64,000 bases of DNA from an uncultured Mediterraneibacter sp. (GTDB lineage Bacteria > Bacillota > Clostridia > Lachnospirales > Lachnospiraceae), in assembly GCA_934309345.1 (NCBI GenBank), contig CAKRDD010000002.1, positions 1 through 64,000 of the forward strand, read 5' to 3'. The notes beneath the pieces were generated by a model. The model was given only the letters and a program-made list of their open reading frames with translations, was not told where the DNA came from and ran no database searches. This document shows positions 34,011 to 42,577 of the stretch, in pieces; the stretch's first letter is position 1; every line of letters begins with the position of its first letter. Both the position numbers and the translations under genes were made by a program.

Positions 34011-34060
34011 TTGACAGTTTCCCCTAAAAAGTGTACGGTTACGTTGTACTTTTTAAGAAA
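34011..34060 (+). promoter_or_regulatory. purC promoter with an overlapping dyad
   Basis: TTGACA (34011-34016), 17-base spacer, TACGGT (34034-34039). The imperfect dyad AAAAAGT-GTACGGTTACGTTGT-ACTTTTT (34026-34055) covers the -10 region and could be an operator. The rest of 33689-34010 shows nothing. Confidence 0.55.
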
Positions 34061-34078
34061 ATTCGATGAGGTGAAAAA

Positions 34079-34954
34079 ATGCAGGAATTAAAACCAATCA
34101 AAGAAGGTAAAGTTCGTGAAATTTATGATAATGGAGACAGCTTGATCATGGTTGCTACAGACCGTATCAGCTGCTTTGACGTAATTCTCAACAATGAAGT
34201 TACGAAGAAAGGTACTGTACTGACTCAGATGTCCAAATTCTGGTTTGATCTGACAGAAGACATTCTTCCTAACCACATGCTCTCTGTTGATGTGAAAGAT
34301 ATGCCAGAGTTCTTCCAGCAGGAGAAATATGATGGAAAATCAATGATGTGCAAGAAACTTGAAATGCTTCCAATCGAGTGTATCGTTCGTGGTTATATCA
34401 CGGGAAGTGGCTGGGAAAGCTATAAGGAAAACGGAACAGTTTGCGGAATCACTCTTCCGGAAGGATTAAAGGAATCTGACAAACTTCCTGAGCCAATCTA
34501 TACACCATCCACAAAGGCTGAAATCGGAGATCACGACGAAAATATTTCTTTCGAGCAGAGCGTTGACCACCTTGAGAAATATTATCCGGGAAGAGGACGT
34601 GAACTCGCTGAGAAACTTCGCGACAACACAATTGCTCTCTATAAGAAATGTGCTGAATATGCACTGAGTAAAGGGATCATTATTGCAGATACAAAATTTG
34701 AATTCGGTCTTGATGAAAACGGAAACATGGTAATTGGAGATGAGATGCTTACTCCTGACAGTTCCCGTTTCTGGCCTGCAGACGGTTATGAAGCCGGACA
34801 TGGACAGCCATCCTTCGACAAACAGTTTGCTCGTGACTGGCTGAAAGCAAATCCGGATAATGACTGGACACTGCCACAGGAAATTGTAGATAAGACAATC
34901 GAGAAATACCTTCAGGCATATAAGATGCTGACAGGAAAAGAGCTGGATAAATAA
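34079..34954 (+). CDS. purC: SAICAR synthetase (purine synthesis)
   Basis: 291 residues of phosphoribosylaminoimidazole-succinocarboxamide synthase, joining CAIR and aspartate with ATP. Motifs: KEGKVREIYDNGDSLIMVATD at the start split by the glycine-rich loop, then RISCFDVIL, ECIVRGYITGSGWESYKENG (about 105-124), IIADTKFEFGLD and the DEMLTPDSSRFWP motif. The length matches the longer, SAICAR-only form. GAGGTG site 7 bases before the ATG. It stands alone with its own promoter and terminator, not in a pur cluster. Confidence 0.96.
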   Translation: MQELKPIKEGKVREIYDNGDSLIMVATDRISCFDVILNNEVTKKGTVLTQMSKFWFDLTEDILPNHMLSVDVKDMPEFFQQEKYDGKSMMCKKLEMLPIECIVRGYITGSGWESYKENGTVCGITLPEGLKESDKLPEPIYTPSTKAEIGDHDENISFEQSVDHLEKYYPGRGRELAEKLRDNTIALYKKCAEYALSKGIIIADTKFEFGLDENGNMVIGDEMLTPDSSRFWPADGYEAGHGQPSFDKQFARDWLKANPDNDWTLPQEIVDKTIEKYLQAYKMLTGKELDK

Positions 34955-34973
34955 GATTTCATAAAACAAACAG

Positions 34974-35018
34974 GGACGAAATGAACCGCTTAACAAGCTT
35001 TTCATTTCGTCCTTTTTT
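34974..35018 (+). terminator. purC terminator
   Basis: 12-bp perfect stem GGACGAAATGAA/TTCATTTCGTCC followed by T6. Confidence 0.92.
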
Positions 35019-35073
35019 ACTACATTTCTGTAAAAAGAAAACGAGGATCAACTCCTCGCTTTCTCTCTGGTTT

Positions 35074-36708
35074 TTAGTTTGTTGTTTTCACCCTACCTGT
35101 GTGATCTTTTGTGATTGCTTTGATTGCAAGCAGAACTCCAATCTGCAGAGCAATTCCGATTACAAGACAGATGGCTGCATTCTGCACAATACCTGCAATC
35201 ATATATGTAACACAGGAAACTGCTGCTACAGTCATTGCATATGGAAGCTGCGTGGATACATGATTTACATGATTACACTGTGCTCCTGCAGATGCCATGA
35301 TCGTTGTGTCTGAAATCGGTGAACAATGGTCTCCGCAAACTGCTCCTGCCATACAAGCTGAGATAGAGATGATCATCATTGTCTCGTTTGTACCCTGGAA
35401 TACCGCAACTACGATTGGAATCAGTATTCCGAATGTTCCCCAGGAAGTACCTGTTGCGAATGCAAGGAAACATCCTACAAGGAAAATAATCGCAGGGAGA
35501 AGGTTCATCAGTCCGCCTGCTGCTGAATTCATTACAGAAGCTACGAATGGAGCTGCTCCGAGGCTGTCTGTCATCGCTTTCAGTGTCCATGCAAATGTAA
35601 GAATCAGGATGGCCGGAACCATTGCCTTAAATCCTTCCGGAATACAAGCCATAGAATCCGAAAAACGAAGAACTTTTCTTACTGCATAAAAAACAATTGT
35701 AATTACCATTGCAAAGAAACTTCCAAGCATCAGTCCAACAGATGCATCACTTCCGGAGAAAGCCTCTACAAAGCCTGTTCCTGAGAAGAATCCACCAGAA
35801 TAAATCATACCAATGACACAGCATACAATAAGTGACAGAATTGGGAATACAAGATCGATTACTTTTCCTTTATTGTAAATTGCATTTTCTGTTGCATTTT
35901 CAAATGGTCTGTCTCCTGTTGTAAAAAGATCCCCTTCAATTGCATTTTTCTCATGCGCCTTCATCGGGCCATAATCTTCTTTTGCAAGAACCAGTGTTAC
36001 CATCATTATAATTGTAAGAATCGCATAATAATTGTATGGAATCGCACGAATAAAGATTGAAAATCCATCCTCACCTTTAACAAATCCTGTAACTGCTGCC
36101 GCCCAGGATGAAATTGGTGCAATAATACAGACTGGTGCTGCTGTAGCATCGATCAGATAAGCGAGCTTTGCACGGGAAACATTGTGACTGTCTGTTACCG
36201 GGCGCATAACGCTTCCAACTGTCAGGCAGTTAAAATAATCATCAATAAAAATCAGCACTCCAAGTGCGATTGTCGCAAGCTGTGCGCCCGCTCTTGTCTT
36301 GATATGCTCCTTCGCCCAACGTCCGAACGCTGCGGAACCACCGGCTTTATTCATCATACATACCATGACACCAAGAATTACCAGGAATACCAAAATACCC
36401 ATGTTGTAAGAATCTGTAAGAACTCCTACTATACCATCCTGAAATACATGTAAGATCGTAGCTTCCGGTTTGAAACCTGACCAGAACATTCCTCCGATCA
36501 ATATTCCAACGAACAAAGAGCTGTAAACTTCCTTTGTAATAAGTGCCAGTACGATTGCAACGACCGGCGGCACCAGAGACCAGATTGTTGCATAGAGCTG
36601 AGGTACATACTCTGCTGATGTATCTGCGGCAAATACTGTTGTTGAACTACAGCACAGAATGAGCAGAGACATCAGAAGCACATACCCCATTTTTCTTTTG
36701 TTTCTCAT
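35074..36708 (-). CDS. NhaC-family antiporter under lysine riboswitch control
   Basis: 544 residues, about twelve membrane segments, preceded by a signal-like hydrophobic N-terminus. Motifs of the NhaC family: IDDYFNCLTVGSVMRPVTD (about 154-172), APVCIIAPISSWAAAVTGF, and GDHCSPISDTTIMASAGAQC near the end. The family contains Na+/H+ antiporters and amino-acid antiporters; since the gene sits behind a lysine riboswitch (36854-37010), lysine transport is the likely job. The start has AAAGGAA before the ATG at 36708. Monocistronic. Confidence 0.88.
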   Translation of the reverse strand: MRNKRKMGYVLLMSLLILCCSSTTVFAADTSAEYVPQLYATIWSLVPPVVAIVLALITKEVYSSLFVGILIGGMFWSGFKPEATILHVFQDGIVGVLTDSYNMGILVFLVILGVMVCMMNKAGGSAAFGRWAKEHIKTRAGAQLATIALGVLIFIDDYFNCLTVGSVMRPVTDSHNVSRAKLAYLIDATAAPVCIIAPISSWAAAVTGFVKGEDGFSIFIRAIPYNYYAILTIIMMVTLVLAKEDYGPMKAHEKNAIEGDLFTTGDRPFENATENAIYNKGKVIDLVFPILSLIVCCVIGMIYSGGFFSGTGFVEAFSGSDASVGLMLGSFFAMVITIVFYAVRKVLRFSDSMACIPEGFKAMVPAILILTFAWTLKAMTDSLGAAPFVASVMNSAAGGLMNLLPAIIFLVGCFLAFATGTSWGTFGILIPIVVAVFQGTNETMMIISISACMAGAVCGDHCSPISDTTIMASAGAQCNHVNHVSTQLPYAMTVAAVSCVTYMIAGIVQNAAICLVIGIALQIGVLLAIKAITKDHTGRVKTTN

Positions 36709-36790
36709 TTCCTTTTTTCCTTTCCTGTAAACTTATGTTTGTTAAGTTTGTGTGTAAGCATAGTGTGTTTTCCCGGGATTCTCTAAACGC

Positions 36791-36836
36791 AAAAAATGCC
36801 ATAGGCACTCTCTGCTGGTGAGTCACCCATGGCATA
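36791..36836 (-). terminator. Riboswitch-controlled intrinsic terminator
   Basis: Minus strand: ATGCCATGGG...CCTATGGCAT stem followed by TTTTTTG, directly after the lysine aptamer and before the nhaC-type gene. With lysine bound it should stop transcription. Confidence 0.85.
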
Positions 36837-36853
36837 ATAAATCTAGTGTCATC

Positions 36854-37010
36854 GATAGCTCTCCACACCTGTGACAGTCCGGCGTATCTTCTACATCCGG
36901 CCCAGGAATCATATCTGGGAATATCATTCCTTCGGCGGCTTCTCCTTTCTCTCACTGACAGTCTTCCCAAGACTATCGCCAGCGGATACTCATATTACCG
37001 CGCCTCTATC
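36854..37010 (-). promoter_or_regulatory. Lysine riboswitch (L box)
   Basis: Minus-strand landmarks in the right order: GATAGAGGCGCGG, GAGTATC, GTGAGAGAAAGGAGAAGCCG, CCGAAG, GGGCCGGATGTAGAAG, GGACTGTCACAG and TGGAGAGCTATC closing the P1 helix. These match the conserved L-box core as I remember it from B. subtilis lysC. Confidence 0.92.
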
Positions 37011-37069
37011 AAACGTCACTATATTATCACATTCTATTTTAAAAAGCTAGACCTATTTTATAATAGTTT

Positions 37070-37819
37070 TCATTTCACAGCTTTTTCATATGTAAATGTC
37101 TGTAAAAATCTCTGAAGGCGGTCTGTTTCCGGCTTTTCGAAAAGTTTCTTTGGCTCCCCTTCTTCTACAATCCTTCCACCTTCCAGGAAAATAACGCGAT
37201 CCGCTACTGCTTTTGCAAACTGCATCTCATGTGTAACGATGACCATAGTTCTTCCTTCTTTCGCCAGATCCAGAACAACGTCAAGTACTTCTCTAACCAT
37301 CTCCGGATCCAATGCTGCCGTAATCTCATCTAAAAGTAATACTTCCGGATGCATGATCAGGGCACGTACGATCGCTACTCTCTGTTTCTGTCCACCAGAA
37401 AGCTGTCTCGGATAATCATCTTTTTTAGATCTCAGACCCACACGTTCCAGCAATTCAAGAGCTTCTTTTTCTACTTCTCTGCGGTTTCGCTTTTTTACTT
37501 TTATCGGAGCAAGCGTCACATTCTGTAAAATAGTCAAATGTGGGAATAAATCATAACTCTGGAATACCATTCCGATTTTTTCTCGGTTTTTACTCAGATT
37601 TTTCTTATTTGGGTTTACAACCTGATCGTCCAGCAGAACTTCTCCCTCCTGGATTTCTTCTAATCCATTCAGGCAACGAAGCAGCGTACTTTTTCCACAT
37701 CCAGAAGGGCCGATAATCACAACCACTTCTCCTTTTTTCACAGAAATATTTATGTTTTTCAACACATTTGTATCTCCATAGCGTTTACTTAGATTTTTGA
37801 TGTGTAATATTTCATCCAT
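37070..37819 (-). CDS. Polar amino-acid ABC transporter ATPase
   Basis: 249 residues from MDEILHIKNLSKRYGD. Walker A GPSGCGKST, LSGGQKQRVAIVRAL signature and VLLLDEITAALDPEM (Walker B) identify the GlnQ-type ATPase of polar amino-acid importers. The frame is open 32 codons upstream, but those overlap the permease gene; ATG 37819 with GGGAG 7 bases before it, just at the permease stop, is the start. Last gene of a four-gene operon: binding protein, two permeases, ATPase. Confidence 0.93.
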   Translation of the reverse strand: MDEILHIKNLSKRYGDTNVLKNINISVKKGEVVVIIGPSGCGKSTLLRCLNGLEEIQEGEVLLDDQVVNPNKKNLSKNREKIGMVFQSYDLFPHLTILQNVTLAPIKVKKRNRREVEKEALELLERVGLRSKKDDYPRQLSGGQKQRVAIVRALIMHPEVLLLDEITAALDPEMVREVLDVVLDLAKEGRTMVIVTHEMQFAKAVADRVIFLEGGRIVEEGEPKKLFEKPETDRLQRFLQTFTYEKAVK

Positions 37820-37820
37820 A

Positions 37821-38489
37821 TCAGTTCTCCCATCGTTTTTCAAGATATTTTGAAAGGCAGCTGATCGGCCAGCATGCAATAAAATACAGAAGAAGAACCG
37901 TTGCAAATATTGCAAACGCTGCGTTTGGAGCAGTCTTACGGTTTGCTTCTATGATCTGCTGTCCGACTTTGAGCACCTCCACGATTCCGATCATCATAAC
38001 AAGACTTGTTGTCTTGATCATTCTAGTGATCAAGTTGATTGAAAGCGGAATCATCCGTCGAATAATCTGCGGAATGATCACATATTGATAAGTCTGTCTC
38101 TGGTCAAGTCCCAGTGCTTCGCTACTCTCATACTGAATCTTCGGAACGCTGAGCAGAGATCCTCGGACTAAATCCGCCATCTCTGCTGTTCCCCAGAATA
38201 CGAATACAATGATGGACGCGGTTTCTGCATCCATATTGATTCCCATTGCCTTGGTAGCTCCGAAATACACAATGAATAACAGTACCAGCTGTGGCATAAT
38301 ACGCACGATTTCCAGATAAACCCTGGTAACTGCCTGAATGATCCTGTTTTTTGATGTCATGATCATTCCTAATAAAATTCCAAGTGCCATACTGAGCACA
38401 ACTGATATCAGGCTGATTCGAAGTGCTACCCAGACTCCCTGCAAAAGCCGGATCATATTATTTCCTTTTAATAAAATCTCAAATCCCAT
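37821..38489 (-). CDS. Amino-acid ABC transporter permease, second subunit
   Basis: About 222 residues from MGFEILLKGNN, with five membrane segments and the EAA-loop motif YESSEALGLDQRQTYQYVII(PQ) that contacts the ATPase. HisM/GlnP family. The chosen ATG at 38489 follows the stop of the first permease by 2 bases and has GGAG 10 bases upstream; the earlier 18 codons lie in the upstream gene. Pairs with the other permease to form the membrane channel. Confidence 0.9.
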   Translation of the reverse strand: MGFEILLKGNNMIRLLQGVWVALRISLISVVLSMALGILLGMIMTSKNRIIQAVTRVYLEIVRIMPQLVLLFIVYFGATKAMGINMDAETASIIVFVFWGTAEMADLVRGSLLSVPKIQYESSEALGLDQRQTYQYVIIPQIIRRMIPLSINLITRMIKTTSLVMMIGIVEVLKVGQQIIEANRKTAPNAAFAIFATVLLLYFIACWPISCLSKYLEKRWEN

Positions 38490-38493
38490 CTTA

Positions 38494-39153
38494 TCAATCT
38501 CCAAACATACGATATCTTGCTTTGTGCTCAACCAGGGTTCCAAGAGCAGAAACCGGCAACAACATAATAATATAAAATCCTACAAGCATAACCAGACACT
38601 CTGTCGTATTATAATATTGTCCGATCAGATCCTTTGCAGTAAACATCAGATCCATCAGACTGATTGCTGAAAACACACTTGTTTCTTTTAATAAGAAGAT
38701 AATATTTGCAACAATCGCCGGTACACTGATAGAAAACGCCTGTGGAAGAATCACCGACCGAAACATCTGCATCCGGTTCATTCCCAATGCCAGTGCTGAT
38801 TCCATTTGCAACACCGGCACTGCCTCCAGCCCGCTTCGAAAGCTCTCTGCCATGTAGCTTCCACCTAAAAGTCCTAATCCCACAGCTCCGCATACTTCCG
38901 CGGATATAGACAGTCCAACCTTTGGGAGCCCAAAATAGATAAAGAATAACTGGACTAAAAGTGGTGTGTTTCGGAAGATTTCCACGTACACTTTAACCAC
39001 CTGTGCTAAAACCGGAATTTTAAAATGCAAAATAAATGCTGCAACAATTCCTATCAACAGAGATAAAGCAATTCCTATCCATCCTATTTTAACTGTCAGG
39101 AAAAATGCCTTGATATACATTGGCATATACTCAAATATTACATCAAAATCCAT
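38494..39153 (-). CDS. Amino-acid ABC transporter permease, first subunit
   Basis: 219 residues from MDFDVIFEYMPMY (ATG 39153) or 224 from a GTG at 39168, which would overlap the binding-protein gene. Five membrane segments and the loop MESALALGMNRMQMFRSVIL(PQ). HisM/GlnP family. The operon order and spacing show that it forms a heterodimer with the next permease. Confidence 0.9.
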   Translation of the reverse strand: MDFDVIFEYMPMYIKAFFLTVKIGWIGIALSLLIGIVAAFILHFKIPVLAQVVKVYVEIFRNTPLLVQLFFIYFGLPKVGLSISAEVCGAVGLGLLGGSYMAESFRSGLEAVPVLQMESALALGMNRMQMFRSVILPQAFSISVPAIVANIIFLLKETSVFSAISLMDLMFTAKDLIGQYYNTTECLVMLVGFYIIMLLPVSALGTLVEHKARYRMFGD

Positions 39154-39154
39154 G

Positions 39155-40018
39155 CTATTTTGTTGCACCGCCTTCGATTACTAGTGTATCTTCGTAATCT
39201 GCACCATAAGTATCAAGCAGTGTTGCCTCATAATCTGCATGGAAGAAGTTTTCTTCTCCAAGGCTCTCAATTTCATCATTGATCCAGTCAAGTAATGTGC
39301 TGTTACCTTTTGTTACAGCCGGTGCAATACTCTGCTGATCTCCAAGAGATGAAATTCCGACTACATATCCCGGATTCTCTTTCGCATAAGCAATAACCTC
39401 TGTGTTATCGTTCGCCCATGCAACACCTGTTCCATTCTCAAATGCTGTCTTTGCTGCTGCATAAGTATCAAATTTCTGAAGTTTAATGTCCGGTTCATTC
39501 TGTTCCAAATAAGTCTCTGCTGTAGTTCCGGAAATTACGATTACCTGGTCGTCTGCTCCAATCTGATCCAGACTTGTGATCACATGATCCTCATGAGACA
39601 CTACGCCGAGTGCTACATTCATGTATGGAAGTGCAAAGTCTACTTTTTCAGCACGTTCGTCTGTAACAGTGAAATTAGCAAGAACGACATCTACCTTCCC
39701 TGTCTCTAAATACTCAACACGATTTGCCGCTTCTGTAGACACATAATTGATCTTTACACCAAGATCTTTTCCAAGACGTTCTGCAAAATACACATCATAC
39801 CCCTGATAATCCCCATTATCATCTACATAACCAAATGGATTTTTATCAGAGAAAACTCCAATATTAATTTCACCACTTTCTTTGATTTCATCTAATGTTC
39901 GATAAGCCTGATTTCCTTTATCGGATGTCTTTTCGGCTCCGCATCCTGTCAAAGCAACTACTCCTAATGATGTGGCTAAAACTCCTGTTACTAACTTTTT
40001 GAATAAATTCTTTTTCAT
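39155..40018 (-). CDS. Amino-acid-binding lipoprotein of the ABC transporter
   Basis: 287 residues. Lipoprotein signal MKKNLFKKLVTGVL...VALTGCG with the lipobox Cys at about residue 26, then a family 3 solute-binding fold (SBP_bac_3): YVDDNGDYQGYDVYFAERL, GKVDVVLANFTVTDERAEKV and VISGTTAETYLEQN. Glutamate/aspartate, cystine and other polar amino acids are possible; the sequence does not tell. The promoter contains a dyad ACCTA-N9-TAGGT, which could be an Rrf2/CymR-type site and would hint at sulfur amino acids. AAAGGAG site 8 bases before the ATG. Confidence 0.9.
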   Translation of the reverse strand: MKKNLFKKLVTGVLATSLGVVALTGCGAEKTSDKGNQAYRTLDEIKESGEINIGVFSDKNPFGYVDDNGDYQGYDVYFAERLGKDLGVKINYVSTEAANRVEYLETGKVDVVLANFTVTDERAEKVDFALPYMNVALGVVSHEDHVITSLDQIGADDQVIVISGTTAETYLEQNEPDIKLQKFDTYAAAKTAFENGTGVAWANDNTEVIAYAKENPGYVVGISSLGDQQSIAPAVTKGNSTLLDWINDEIESLGEENFFHADYEATLLDTYGADYEDTLVIEGGATK

Positions 40019-40050
40019 CTTCTCGATTCTCCTTTCAGTTCATGAATCGG

Positions 40051-40080
40051 ATTATATACCCTATAAACCTACTATGTCAA
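40051..40080 (-). promoter_or_regulatory. Promoter of the amino-acid ABC operon
   Basis: Minus-strand TTGACA (40075-40080), 18-base spacer, TATAAT (40051-40056), with ACCTA-N9-TAGGT across the -35 region as a possible operator. Confidence 0.7.
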
Positions 40081-40108
40081 TAGGTATTATATTTTTTTAG
40101 AAAAAAAA

Positions 40109-40140
40109 GACTCTTTTCAGAATATTACCGAAAAAGAGCC
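40109..40140 (-). terminator. Terminator between the lipoprotein gene and the ABC operon
   Basis: Minus strand GGCTCTTTTT...AAAAGAGTC followed by T8. A second stem, ATAGCTGT/ACAGCTAT extended to about 13 bp (40187-40230), lies closer to the lipoprotein stop and is weaker as a terminator. Confidence 0.75.
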
Positions 40141-40249
40141 TTTATTACTATTTTATTTCTACATTTTTATTAAACTGCTATTAAATAAAGTAATAGCTGT
40201 CAATACTCTCATATCAACAGCTATCACTTTCGTTTCCTACACTATAAAA

Positions 40250-41446
40250 TTAATTTGTTCGAAATCCGCTCAGTACATGATAGATTCCTGTCTTTGAAGG
40301 CATCCCTGCAAATCCTTCCTGATTTTCCAACAATAACATCGTTCCGTCTGTTGAAATATAAACACGATAATCTTCTGACCAGTTGACAGGATTTTCTCCC
40401 TCATAATACCATTCACCACCTGTCCGCGTACTTTGTATAGACAAATAAGGATGTCCATCCTGCTGCGTACATGACCAGGTTCCTTCATAAATTTCATAAA
40501 TGATATCACTATAGTCTTCTATTCCGTATTCTTTCTCACTCCAGGAAATACGTGCATATCCGTTGTCTAATAATTCTACAAAATAATCTCCAAATATATC
40601 ACTATTATACTCATCTACTCCGAATTCCCAACAGCTGCCTATCAGATCTGCTTCCTGTATGTTCTCATGTACATCTCCATACCAATCTGTAAAGCGACTT
40701 GCATCACATGCTTTATAGTCTGTAAAGTCCTTTGCCTGCTCTACATTATTCTCCGTTGTTGGCAACCAGACATGTCCATCTGTTCCCATCATCGGCACCC
40801 AGTCAGCCTGATATCCGGCTTCTCTTCCCATAGATACCATAGTTCCACCAATACCTTCGTTCTCCCCATTACACATTACCAAGAACGGTTCGCCTGTCTC
40901 AGACTGATATAAACTCTCCACGATCTCTGATATCCCTGTGTCATAATTCAATTCCATTCGACCAACACTAACCGGATCCTCGCCACTTCGAGGTACAATG
41001 CAGAAAAGCTCCGCCGGTCCATGACCACAGATTCGATCCGTACCGATTTCTTTAATAAATGTCATTTCACTTAACAGGTCAGGATACTTCTTCTCAATCC
41101 ATTCCTGCACATGATCAACATAATCCGCCTCAACATATCCCAGGTATGCTACTGCAAATTGCTGCAATGTGCCATCCATACTCTTTCGTAGATTCGCAAG
41201 AGACTCCTCTGGACTGATAGTCTTATCTGTATCTGTTGTTTCAGGCTTTTTCCCCGAATCCGGTTTCTTTGTTTTCTTCTGTTTCTTTGATTCCACATCC
41301 TCCTTTTCTTCTTTCGAATCACCCAGCCTTATCTGCCCTAATCCCGGTATGTCAATTTTTATCTGACACCCCGTCAAGGTAAACATAAGCAGCAGACAAA
41401 TCATTCCTGTTACACTTCGTCTAATTCTCTTTTTCGTAGTTTTCAT
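40250..41446 (-). CDS. Hypothetical lipoprotein
   Basis: 398 residues from MKTTKKRIRRSVTG (ATG 41446, AGGAGG 9 bases upstream). Lipobox MFTLTGC with Cys near residue 27, a Lys/Glu-rich linker (about 42-80), then a globular domain. In it are LRKSMDGTLQQFAVAYLGYV, IGTDRICGHGPAELFCIVPR and near the end an ISTDGTMLLLENQEGFAGM stretch. I do not recognise a family. It is exported and bound to the outer face of the membrane. Monocistronic. Confidence 0.75.
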   Translation of the reverse strand: MKTTKKRIRRSVTGMICLLLMFTLTGCQIKIDIPGLGQIRLGDSKEEKEDVESKKQKKTKKPDSGKKPETTDTDKTISPEESLANLRKSMDGTLQQFAVAYLGYVEADYVDHVQEWIEKKYPDLLSEMTFIKEIGTDRICGHGPAELFCIVPRSGEDPVSVGRMELNYDTGISEIVESLYQSETGEPFLVMCNGENEGIGGTMVSMGREAGYQADWVPMMGTDGHVWLPTTENNVEQAKDFTDYKACDASRFTDWYGDVHENIQEADLIGSCWEFGVDEYNSDIFGDYFVELLDNGYARISWSEKEYGIEDYSDIIYEIYEGTWSCTQQDGHPYLSIQSTRTGGEWYYEGENPVNWSEDYRVYISTDGTMLLLENQEGFAGMPSKTGIYHVLSGFRTN

Positions 41447-41564
41447 AAAAAGTTTCCTCCTATCCTTTCTAAACAATTATTGGAAACTCCTATTCCTTAA
41501 CTTTATCTTACCATATCGTTATCATTAAAGATACTTAAAGTTATATATTTCCCATAAACAAAAT

Positions 41565-41594
41565 AGCTGCTTCCCCCCACTCAGAGAAACAGCT
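41565..41594 (-). terminator. Terminator of the 7beta-HSDH gene
   Basis: Minus strand AGCTGTTTC.../...GAAGCAGCT stem followed by ATTTTGTTT, 40 bases past the stop. Confidence 0.7.
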
Positions 41595-41634
41595 ACTATA
41601 ATCACTGAAGATTATTCATCTAAAATCTGATTTT

Positions 41635-42429
41635 TTAGTTGTTAGAATAGAATGAACCCATATAACGGATATATTCATCATCTGTTTTATTTGCCTGCCA
41701 ATTATGAACATTTGCTTTATTGTGCTCACCTGCAATAACAGAAAGAGATTTACCAAGATTGTCAAATGCTTCCTCTACACAAGCTTCCGGTGTCATAGCT
41801 GCCTTCATAACAGCTTCTCCTGCCGGACCGCCTGGAAGATTGCTTAACAAGCTTGGTGTAATTGTTGTTCCTAACGTGATAACCTCAACGTCTACATTTG
41901 TACTCTCACACTCTGCTGCCACAGCTTCTGTCAGTTTCTTAATGTAAGATTTTCCTGCACCATACTGTGCGTTATATGGTGAACTACTGATTGCTGTCAA
42001 AGAAGACACATTGATTACAGCTCCACGATCCTGCTTTGCAAAGATTCCCATGTAATGATAGAAACATTTCAAGAATGTCATAACATTAACATTGATCATC
42101 TGCTCATGCTTCTCCCACGGAGTATCCTGCAATTTTCCAAATGTATGGAAACATGCAACATAACTCATGAATCCCATATCAAGGTCTTTTGTTGCTTCAA
42201 AAATCTTGTCAGTACAGTCGGACTGTGCAAAATCTGCACGGATAACCATGTAATCCACACCATATGTTTCGCTGATACTCTTTCCAAGCTCCTGAAGTTT
42301 CTCTTCTCTTCTTCCTACCAGGACAACACTCATTCCCTCAGATGCGATTTTCTCTGCAAATGCTTTTCCAACACCTTCTGTTGCTCCAAGGATGATACCC
42401 CACTCACCGTATTTTTCTCTTAAGTTCAT
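41635..42429 (-). CDS. 7beta-hydroxysteroid dehydrogenase (NADPH-type SDR)
   Basis: 264 residues. Short-chain dehydrogenase with GATEGVG nucleotide loop (15-21), Arg40/Arg41 after VVLVG (NADPH preference), Ser143, Tyr156 and Lys160 (YGAGK). Stretches such as MNLREKYGEWG, GFMSYVAC, DTPWEKHE, VEVITLGTT, SLLSNLPGGP and DEYIRYMGSFY match the 7beta-HSDH of Collinsella aerofaciens and Ruminococcus gnavus as I remember them. The enzyme interconverts 7-oxo-lithocholate and ursodeoxycholate in the gut. No 7alpha-HSDH is nearby. Identity from recalled sequences; activity untested. GGAGG site 9 bases before ATG; own terminator. Confidence 0.85.
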   Translation of the reverse strand: MNLREKYGEWGIILGATEGVGKAFAEKIASEGMSVVLVGRREEKLQELGKSISETYGVDYMVIRADFAQSDCTDKIFEATKDLDMGFMSYVACFHTFGKLQDTPWEKHEQMINVNVMTFLKCFYHYMGIFAKQDRGAVINVSSLTAISSSPYNAQYGAGKSYIKKLTEAVAAECESTNVDVEVITLGTTITPSLLSNLPGGPAGEAVMKAAMTPEACVEEAFDNLGKSLSVIAGEHNKANVHNWQANKTDDEYIRYMGSFYSNN

Positions 42430-42577
42430 TGTTTTTTCCTCCTAATTTTTCCGATTCACAACTAAAATATAATATAACACACCTTAAGGAAAATAACAAT
42501 GTGTTTTTGATATATTTTTAACAAACCATACCAATCTGTTAGCTTGCCTTATAACTTCTTTTACAGAGTGATGTATC

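Noticed and set aside
34466..35005. 179-codon minus-strand frame opposite purC
   Set aside because: Antisense shadow of purC that runs into its terminator.
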